Assembly: GCA_015680685.1 (NCBI GenBank)
Contig: MNCI01014365.1
Span: 5,254 to 69,253, forward strand
Length of the DNA: 64,000 bases
From: Gnetum montanum
Lineage: Eukaryota; Streptophyta; Gnetopsida; Gnetales; Gnetaceae
Reading direction: 5' to 3'
A program made the translations under genes and the position numbers. The notes under the pieces were generated by a model. That model worked only from the letters and a program-made list of their open reading frames with translations, was not told the DNA's origin and did not search any database. Positions 56,701 to 64,000 of the stretch are shown piece by piece (the first letter of the stretch is position 1; each line of letters begins with the position of its first letter).

Positions 56701-59700
56701 CAAATAAGACACCAAAAGAGAACAATCAAGCATTTAATTAATCAAACTTTGAATACCATAATTGTATTTCTGTTGATGTATCGCTGCATTGCTTTCACAT
56801 CTGCCTTAAAATCTTCGTTTACAGATACCCGCCATAGCTTTATATTAAAGTACTGGGCAGCTTTATCATAAGCAGAATGAGCTGATTCTGCAATTATCCT
56901 ACATTGAACAAAAGGTAGGATTAGACCATGCGTAAATGAATATAAACGTCATATGAACAATAAGTTCAAGAAAAATTTTAATTACATTTCAGGATTCCTG
57001 ATTCCCTTTTTAAATCTCATGTAGTCTCGTGAAGATTTTACAGCAAGCAATATGCTTTCTGTGCCTCCTGATGTCATATTTCCGCAAACTTGTCCTCCTG
57101 ACAATTTCTCTTTACCACCAAGCATGCTAGCTGTCATTGCCACAATCTCAGCCTCAAAACGAACTACACTTGGAAAAATGTCTAGATGCAAGGGATTGGT
57201 ATGGGAGAACCTACATATATTTAAAATATTAGTTCATTAAATTTTTAGAAACATGAATATACTTTTCATTTTACAAATATAAAAATATGACAAGTCTAGA
57301 CATTTACCTATACAGTACAATCATTTGTTGCACTTGCTTTATTGAATTTTATAATTTGCATAGGTTAATTTTGAGATATGCAGCAAAAGACAATGGCTGA
57401 AACTGAAGTTGTCCAACAGATTCCTCGGCCCTCCACATAAATGTAATAAAAACAGTTCATTTCAATTCAATTTTGACATACATTCATTACCTTTCACAAA
57501 AATTTGCAGCATATTTATCTTCACACCTAACTCCAACACTTCCGTCATGTTTTCTTTTCACACTTATAATTTGTTGTTTGACTATTTGGAGACTTTATCT
57601 CATTTTAGTATTTAAATCTTTTACACAACTCCTCCATTTTCAGCCATTCCAGTGTGATTATGCTTCTAACTTAGTTTCTATTTTCTTGTATTGCATTTAT
57701 TATGGATTTCCTTGAACTTCGTATGTTCTATAGAGGCTTTTCATCTTAATATTTCAAATAATATTCTTTCTAGAGAAATAACTTTTGGGGCTCTTCCATG
57801 TTATCAACATCAGCATGGTCCTAACTCTTGGGGATATGTTGAGACATGTACCAATTTCAGGCAATAGTAAAAATATATTTTCAGGCTAGGCTGTCAGATA
57901 GACAGTTGGCTATGGAAAATCATGATGAAATCCTCACCCACCTTAACAGGTCAGCCTAGGACTAGATCGAGGGAATAAAGGCACCATGATAATAGATAAT
58001 GAAACAAAGATGTGTGGTGGTTACTATATGTTCTTAAAATGAATTTGAGCATATATATTTATGCATTGCCATTCAATTGCTTATTTAGGGAATAAATTAT
58101 GATTCTACATATCTGAATGTTATGATGTGGAAATCTTCAGAAGATGTAGCAACAACTTGGATATGTATTGGTGAAACATGATGCACTATAAAATTTGGAA
58201 TGCACTGCTGACACGTTATCTACAAACGTTTAGACAAAAAAAGAAAATGTGAAACTTTTTTTAGAGGCTTGAAAGCCAACCAGAATAAAGAATATGTTGC
58301 ATAGAATGGGATTTGACTCCTTACCAGATGGTACATGTGCAGGCCCTGAATGACTATACATATGAATGTATGTTGGCTCCCCAGCCTTGGGGTAGCTTAC
58401 TCCTTACCATGCAGGCATCTCTAGTATGAATGCTGTTCCACTCTCTTGGAAGCAAACCAAGTTAGCTGTATATAATTAATGATGTTGGGAAATCCAGGAG
58501 CAGATTAAGGGTATAAATTGAATTGCTTAGCTCACTAGATTGTATCATTCTCTTATGTTTCAGTACACTCTCATCGGTCAAGTAACATGTCCATCAAACA
58601 AACAAAGCAATGATCTGGCATCTTTGTGTCAAACAATCAAAGAAATGATCTCACGTCTTTGTTACAAAAAAAAAAAATATTAAATTGCACATCAATATTA
58701 AGGATGAGTTGGCATCCCAAAAGTGATTCTTCTATCTTTTGTGTTATTATAATTGTTGTTATTGTTATGGATGCATATGTAATAGATCCTTGACCTTACT
58801 CCTTGCTTCATCTCTATGATCCAAGGACATGCTGGAAGTATTCCATATCTGAATTTTCATGATTACTAATTAATCATACAAGTTAATTAGCATAGCTCAT
58901 TTGGTCAGAGCACATGGCTTGGGGTTGTGCAAGTCATAGATTCAATTCCAAAGGGCTTTGCTGAGACATGCCACCTAGGGGAATGGTAAAAATATACAGT
59001 CAAGGACTATGACATCAGATACACAGCCAGCCAGCCAGCCATAGAAAATTGTCATCAATTCATTGGCCTACCTTAACAGGTAAGCCCATGTTGTTGGGTT
59101 AATGGTGCCATCATGACGACTAAATTAATCATGTGGGTTCAATTTGTTAGTTATATGGGGCTTTTTTTTTTTCCAGATAATTGTTCATGTTTCAATTTTG
59201 TGGCATCAAAGCTGATGTCCATGCTGTTCACATTTTTTGCTGACATGCAGCAAGTTCATTGCATTGAGTGATTTTGGATCACTTCACTATGTTGTTCCAA
59301 AAGCCTGATGCATTTTTTATAATAGGATTCTTAGTCTCTCTGTTCCTTGGCTTTTATTGGTATTGATGCATCTGCCTTTAGAAACCCTTTTATGGTAATT
59401 TTAACATCTAACATTTTGACCCGCCTGAAAATCGTATGTACAATAGTACCAATTTAAAATTTCCATTCATACAACAAAAATAAAAGAATAGAAAAAAGTA
59501 TAACTAAATGTCGCTGTTTAAATATATCAATCTTAAAGTTTTTTTAATTCAAAATCTAGGAAATTCCATTTACATACAATAAAACATGACTGTATCATTA
59601 CATACATAGTATATGCTTCATTTATCAGGGAAAAGTGTCCTTCAGATTCACTCCCACCTATGTACCTGCAAAGAAAAATGTTCGTCAATAGGAACATTGA

Positions 59701-61474
59701 AATTTTTCAACATTGATGTTATACAGGTTTACAATAATACCCCACTTTGTATCTAAATGCATCACAACAATTACATTTTCAGTGTTGATCTAAACATTCA
59801 GAAAAGGTCAACCTACACTGTACCAGAGCATCTTTCCTGCCAATGGCCATCTTTTGATTTCTCAAACTTCAATCTATCTATAACTCCCTTCCCAAGGCCA
59901 ACTTTAGAAAGCTCATTCTGGAAATTTTCACGACCAGATTTGATGCTGGACTGAAGCTTTTCAACAACCTGAAATTAAACAACTAGAGAAGTTTAGACTT
60001 TAGAGAAAACGCATAGAAGGATCTCAACAAATTCATATTTGGATAGTCATGCGCCAGATGACTTGGAAGATAGATAATGGAAAGACATAATAGAATAAAT
60101 TTTACGAAGAAAAATCATCTGGTTCCCAACTTTATGGAGTGTAATTATGGTTCAAAAATTGAAAAACAAAAGGACTTAACCTTCTCAGTAAACTTAAAAC
60201 GTAAAATGAAACTAAAGCAGGGAATAAACTAACAGAATGAAACGCATGTGCCGAACGACTCTGATTTTGATCACTACCATGTTTTTAACAATCATCAATT
60301 TTCGATACTCTCTGGGAACTTGAAAGGTGCTAAGTACATACTTTCATGAATCATGAACTTGCTTACTTTCTCATGCAATCTTTTTATCCCTTGTGCGTTT
60401 GACTAAGGGATTACTTTTTCTGTGTTTACCGGCTGTGTTTTCCTAAAGATATCTGTAACATTCACATAAGACTCGTAAACATATACTTTATTAATAGTTA
60501 AGATTAAAAACATCTTTGTAACCCTGTTTTGCTCTCGGGACTCCGATGACTGCATTATTTTTTTGAATGAAATAACAGTTGAATTGTAAAACCAACAAAA
60601 TTTTCATGCTTATTTACGAAGTATTGCAGATTTATCATGAATTCAATTACTTAGCGAAAAGATGAAAACTTCTTCATTATGCAGACAAAAAAGTATACCT
60701 CTTAAAAGGAAGAAAAATGTCTCCGCACGAAATGCGGTAACAGTTTATATGGTGGTAGCTAATGAAAATGCACTAGAATTTATATTGGGAAAGACTCTCA
60801 CAGAAGTTTCAATCCGCAAGATAAGGTATACCGTCAGAAAGCTGAACGAGTTAATGCTTTTACATCAACAGCACCATTATTTATCCTTCAAGCGGATAAA
60901 AATAAACAAAAAACTATTTCCTTTTACGCTTAAGGAATTAACGTCCCTTGAGTTATTCAGTTTATTCGTGATGTTATGTGATGGTACAAGTATCACAGAT
61001 TGTTCAAAACTGCTAGAAAATATTGGCGCAACACATGCATAGCTCAAAAAAAGGAGTCCATACCTTGCCCTTCTCCTTCTCTATGTAAGCGCTCACTCCA
61101 GGGATCTTCCTGAAAAGCATCAATAAAAGATTTCCAGAAACCGCACATGAAATGTATAAAATTATTCAAAATAACAGAATACCGGAACAATCATACGGAT
61201 AAGAAAAAGAGTAGCGGGGTAGGGCGTGCCTAAGAAAACAACTGACGAAATTGAAGACGGTGCCGCGAACGCCATTTTCGTGAAGCAGCTGAACAAAGGC
61301 ATGAACAGCTCTGGCAACAAGAAGCGTGAAAACAAAGCCAATGAGAGGAACAAATACCAGAAGGCATGGCTCGAATTGTTGCAGATGCGCATTTGCTGAA
61401 GCACGAAGATGCAAAATCCAGCCACAGGCCAAGGTTCGTATCTCGTGAGCACGTTCCATGCCTGCGATGACCAT
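47721..61474 (-). CDS. DPL1: sphingosine-1-phosphate lyase (dihydrosphingosine phosphate lyase), 15 coding exons
   Basis: PLP-dependent ER-membrane enzyme that cleaves long-chain base phosphates to a fatty aldehyde and phosphoethanolamine, the exit step of sphingolipid breakdown. Coding exons: 61474-61230 (or to 61197), 61109-61064, 59968-59817, 59665-59606, 57210-56986, 56898-56757, 56411-56361, 56264-56173, 54736-54610, 50388-50373, 48693-48586, 48490-48436, 48357-48211, 48080-48002, 47843-47721. Every junction keeps frame. The product is 555 residues from the first ATG (550 from a second Met at 61459), close to the Arabidopsis length of about 544. Residues 37-57 form a membrane segment ([20 protein letters not shown]). 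[23 protein letters not shown] and [11 protein letters not shown] are family motifs, with the PLP lysine at residue 360 (codon 54672-54670). The end reads [19 protein letters not shown] and TAA. No inactivating change seen. Confidence 0.95.
48694..50372 (-). other. lyase intron 10
   Basis: 1679 bp, GTAAGAAT donor and CTCACAG acceptor. It contains a T run at 48910-48926 in AT-rich anonymous sequence. No element recognised. Confidence 0.85.
50373..50388 (-). other. DPL1: 16-nt microexon of the lyase gene
   Basis: CACCAGTTTGTGGCCG on the minus strand encodes HQFVA plus one base. It is bounded by an acceptor (CAATTGCAG) and a donor (GTAAGAAT). It restores the frame between HEIRK of exon 9 and VTEWSGG of exon 11, where the plant family has the same HQFVAV text. 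Confidence 0.95.
51703..51849. repeat. three-unit 49-bp tandem repeat
   Basis: Units start at 51703, 51752 and 51801, each with GGGTTTGCTACAGATGAAGG and CCAGAGCTTGTG. The copies are almost identical, so the expansion is recent. Confidence 0.97.
52395..52640. repeat. degenerate ~40-bp minisatellite
   Basis: Units of AAGATAGATTGTTCTTGCA and TTCATTGTTG type repeat about six times, with T-rich ends. It overlaps the start of the 237-bp duplication. Confidence 0.7.
52561..53030. repeat. 237-bp tandem duplication
   Basis: Copies start at 52561 and 52798, both with TTTTGCAAGATGAGTTGTTC. Both later contain ATCACCTAGAGCCTCAATGC and end near AACCTTTTT. Confidence 0.92.
54737..56172 (-). other. lyase intron 8
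   Basis: 1436 bp, GTAAGACTC donor and ATTTCAG acceptor. AT-rich with no element recognised. The frame at 55745-55978 looks like chance. Confidence 0.8.
57837..57965 (+). repeat. diverged copy of SINE body
   Basis: TTGAGACATGTACC, AATAGTAAAAATATA and CCACCTTAACAGGTCAGCC are aligned in order with the 3' half of the SINE at 58960-59090. No promoter boxes remain. Confidence 0.55.
58878..59118 (+). mobile_element. tRNA-derived SINE in lyase intron 4
   Basis: A box TAGCTCATTTGGTCAGAGCA (58893-58912) and B box GATTCAATTCC (58939-58949) have the spacing and order of a polymerase III promoter. A body follows with a CAGC tetranucleotide run and CCTTAACAGGTAAGCC. ACTAATTAATCAT (58865-58877) and ACTAAATTAATCAT (59119-59132) flank it and may be the target duplication, although about 14 bases lie between the left one and the A-box region. 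Confidence 0.6.
59969..61063 (-). other. lyase intron 2
   Basis: 1095 bp, GTATGG donor and AATTTCAG acceptor. Carries an opposite-strand 126-codon ORF (60662-61042). Confidence 0.85.
60662..61042 (+). other. 126-codon ORF inside lyase intron 2, origin unknown
   Basis: Uninterrupted ATG-to-TAG frame, opposite to the host gene. The product is basic at the N-terminus ([16 protein letters not shown]). A Leu-rich middle ([20 protein letters not shown]) follows, then [20 protein letters not shown], which could form helices. I recognise no family. It has no intron, and the surrounding ~700 bp keep more CpG than the transposon regions. The frame could be chance, a captured fragment or foreign DNA. 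Confidence that it is a gene is low. Confidence 0.2.
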
Positions 61475-61601
61475 TTCTGCAAAATGAAGCTGCTATGCTT
61501 CTCTTCTCCGTGCGACCGTTTCAAAATCGTGTGGCAGCAGGTAACGTGTCTTGGACGTTTAAAATATGAGGGAACATTTGTTCTGACACGCCGCTTGCGT
61601 G

Positions 61602-61607
61602 TTTATA
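61602..61607 (-). promoter_or_regulatory. TATA-like box of the lyase gene
   Basis: TATAAA on the minus strand (ACTATAAACACG), 128 bp before the first ATG. This is a sensible distance for a short 5' untranslated region. Confidence 0.55.
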
Positions 61608-61776
61608 GTGTCCAGCCGATGAACTAACTACAGAAAATCTTTGCAATTCCTGTGTCTGAAACTGGAAAAGATTTATTGGCGCTGGACAGCAGTGCTTGAT
61701 ATATGTGACCTATGCTTTTTCAGACGGCTGCCAGATGGTCGTTCACATTTGTGTTTTCGCATGCTCAGCCAGTCAT

Positions 61777-61814
61777 GTCAACGTATTTTTCGTTTGACAA
61801 TCATTCATTTGACC
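61777..61814. promoter_or_regulatory. cluster of W-box cores upstream of the lyase gene
   Basis: TTGAC cores at 61777-61781 (minus), 61794-61798 and 61809-61813 (plus). The last is in TTTGACC. Clustered cores suit WRKY binding; this is inference from motif density. Confidence 0.4.
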
Positions 61815-61862
61815 GGTGAATATTCGGTCATCTTAACATATGTACTTTGGTGAGCAAACATT

Positions 61863-61876
61863 CCACCACGTGGTGG
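61863..61876. promoter_or_regulatory. palindromic G-box upstream of the lyase gene
   Basis: CCACCACGTGGTGG is a perfect 14-bp palindrome centred on CACGTG (61867-61872), about 260 bp before the TATA-like box. G-boxes bind bZIP and bHLH factors, often in ABA, light or stress responses. Confidence 0.5.
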
Positions 61877-62329
61877 GATTTATTTGACTATTAGTGGGAG
61901 GTCCTATCCAAATAATAATAATTTAAAGAATTAAGGATATATTAAATCATAAGTACAGAAAATAGAGAAAAAGTTCAACCTTTTAATCAATCTTGAAAAC
62001 TTTCCTTATTTAGGAAAGTGATTTGGCCTATTCTTCATTCACCAACATTCTTATGGATTTTCACTTCTTGCTAAAGGGTTTATTGTAAAGGGGAGAAACT
62101 TTAAAATAAACAAAAATAACCATAACAATTAGAGATAAAAAACAAATTGCAACAAAAGCTAATAGGTATTTCAACTTGAGCTCACAAAGATATAAAAAAT
62201 TCTTACTATGAAAAACAAATTAATTCTTCAGCCTTTGCTAGAAGTTTTCCTACTTCAAGTTGTAACTAAAAAACAATATCTTTGAGAATTTAATTTTTAA
62301 CTCTTGAAATAGATATCATAGTTATGCAT
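61877..62329. other. intergenic stretch upstream of the lyase promoter
   Basis: AT-rich, no gene or repeat recognised. Confidence 0.4.
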
Positions 62330-62960
62330 GTTCTTGCTACTAAAAAAGTATTACTACATTGGGAGGCTTCCAAATAGAATAAAGAGCAAACAGCCAAAGA
62401 CCCTTCCAAATACAAAGAAAGATAATTGATAAAATAGGATAATCACCAAGAATGGAGTCATTGATGCTTGCTTGAAATTTGTTGCAAATTCGACATCTCA
62501 ACTTTCAGACATGTTGTGCAACTAGATATTCAAAAAACCATGTGAAAATGAGTCTTTATTTCTACAAAGAAGACATTGAGGGGAAATGATTCCCATATGC
62601 TAAAGATGAGTACCAATAAGAAAACCTTGTCATATTAGATACCATAAAAATTCTATTTTTGGATAAATAAGAACTTTTCAAATATTTCTTGTTTTTTTCA
62701 TCTAAAAGTAGGGTGATAATTGCATTTTCTAGGTCTTATTAAATTTGTTATGAATAAGATAATTTGTAGTAATTATCTTGTATGCAACTTTGGAATTAAA
62801 AAAGAAAACAAATTTGCCATCTTTCCAAAAAATATCTAGAAATCTTGATGCAAACTATTGTCAACTTTAAATAAATTATCAAAATCAGAATTCAATTTTT
62901 CAAAAGTTTTTCTTCTCAATTTATCCAAACCATAGAGGCTAAAAGCCTCCTTCAATGTAA
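62330..62960 (-). pseudogene. LINE C-terminal relic
   Basis: On the minus strand segments read DIFWKDGKFVFFFNSKVAYK, IITTNYLIHNKFNKT, QGFLIGTHL, SPQCLLCRNKDSFSHGF and LSFFVFGRVFGCLLFILFG. The order (AY motif, entry to a C-x2-C, later His, hydrophobic tail) fits the zf-RVT region of plant L1 elements. It is decayed and lacks RT. The family is not the same as 44419-46498 as far as I can tell. Confidence 0.55.
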
Positions 62961-63409
62961 TCTATCTATCATAAATACATAAATAGGAAACTACACTAAT
63001 TTCTAACTTACTACAAGTGTGCACAATCTAGATGAATAAGTAACCTAAGCCTCTTCATTAAAAGGAATCCACCATCAACTAATTTGGTAAGCATATCTTC
63101 TAAAACTACAATACAATTGTAGTTTCAATTTTGTTTGACTTCTAGAAAATTAGGAATATGTTGGCACATTTTGGCCATTTTATGAAGTAGGAATATGAAA
63201 TCAATAGATATGACAAGCTCCTTCTAAAAATACAAGGATAAAAAGATATGCATTTAAGGACCATGAGTAACATTGCCTATCTAGGTTTTAGGCAAATAAT
63301 CGATTTAGTGCTGCCCTTTTGAATATGGTTGTTATTTATTCACATGGAATTTTAATTAGGAGTATGAGATGGATTATTGTTCCAATTCTTAGTTTTTGAG
63401 TTTGATGAG
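62961..63409. other. AT-rich intergenic stretch
   Basis: No gene recognised. It may include the rest of the LINE relic. Confidence 0.4.
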
Positions 63410-64000
63410 TTATTGATTGGCCACATCGACAAGGCCACATTGACTAGGCCCTATCAACATAGGGTCTATTCTAGCCTATAAAAATGTGCCAACCTACTAT
63501 GTTTAGGCATCATCTTGTCATAGTTGTAGTGAAGCTCTTGCAGTTGTTCCATTCAAAAGTTAGAATATTTTCCTAAGTGCTCGCAGCAAGAGTCATTGAA
63601 TGTACAAATATTTATTCAAGCACTGTTTTACCTGAGCATGACAATGTGTGCGACAATAAAGATGAGCTTCTTGATAAACCTTGCAGCATTCTAGATAGCT
63701 TAAATATTTTATTCATGCATTTAATGTTTTCACTTATTTATTCAATGTTCCCCAATAATTAAGCTAATTAAGTAATTAAGCGAGATAAGCTAAATAACGA
63801 TTAAGTAAACACATAAGTACAACTGCTTCAAGCATGCATATGACATTTGGTAATCCTAGCAACACTTAACGTTTGGTAACCTAGCAATGTTATATATGTT
63901 CAAGATGTGTACGACAAGTCGGACTGAATACTTAAGTTAGAACTACTTACACAATAGTTAGCCAATTAGATTAAAGTAGACATTAAATTACTTTATTTTT
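63410..64000 (+). repeat. LTR, inverted sibling of 7240-7905, cut by the window end
   Basis: Plus-strand LTR with a TATA box (CTATAAAAATGTGCC, from 63477), AATAAAG near 63655 and a 3' block around AGATGTGTACGACAAGTCGG. All three blocks occur in the same order in the complement of 7240-7905. The rest of the element, if present, lies to the right. Confidence 0.75.

Larger units (their letters stand above)
57211..59605 (-). other. lyase intron 4, with SINE sequences
   Basis: 2395 bp, GTATGTAATG donor and ATATGTAG acceptor. Contains a SINE (about 58878-59118) and a related 3' body at 57837-57965. Confidence 0.85.

Noticed and set aside
58310-58450. Possible second SINE on the minus strand (GAGTCAAATCCC B-box-like)
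   Set aside because: No A box found upstream in the minus sense. The match alone is too short.

Overview
The window is nuclear DNA of a plant. It holds one intact host gene with many exons, set among layers of decayed retrotransposons. Long introns, very old element copies and internal stops that are often TAG suggest a large, heavily methylated genome. A gymnosperm is my guess. That part is inference, because no single feature fixes the taxon.

The left two thirds is transposon-derived. Positions 756-8450 hold a minus-strand Athila-like Ty3/gypsy relic with its 5' LTR and a second, partial LTR of the same type. Positions 8451-17364 hold copy A of another family: plus-strand LTR, gag and protease, a spacer repeat, then a long antisense gene that is cut off. 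Positions 17365-35604 hold copy B of that family in the opposite orientation, about 18 kb long. B has 5' LTR, leader, gag-protease, spacer, a spliced antisense gene, an array of ~182-bp hairpin repeats, then RT, RNase H, a second RNase H and integrase (Tat lineage), a polypurine tract and a stump of 3' LTR. A and B share the gag-protease, the spacer and the antisense gene. Positions 35953-43626 are a complete but decayed chromovirus-like Ty3/gypsy element with two ~500-bp LTRs and a TATAC target-site duplication. Positions 44419-46498 are a 5'-truncated LINE flanked by a 16-bp duplication.

The right third (47721-61474, minus strand) is an apparently intact sphingosine-1-phosphate lyase (dihydrosphingosine phosphate lyase) gene. 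Fifteen coding exons could be placed from splice sites and reading-frame continuity, including a 16-nt microexon. They give a protein of about 550-566 residues with an N-terminal membrane segment and the PLP lysine. Its introns carry minisatellites, a probable tRNA-derived SINE and an unexplained 126-codon ORF. The upstream region has a TATA-like box, clustered W-box cores and a palindromic G-box.

The right edge has a LINE relic and the start of an LTR that is an inverted sibling of the LTR at 7.2-7.9 kb. Apart from the lyase, none of the coding regions looks intact. Domain calls come from motifs read by eye, not from searches.
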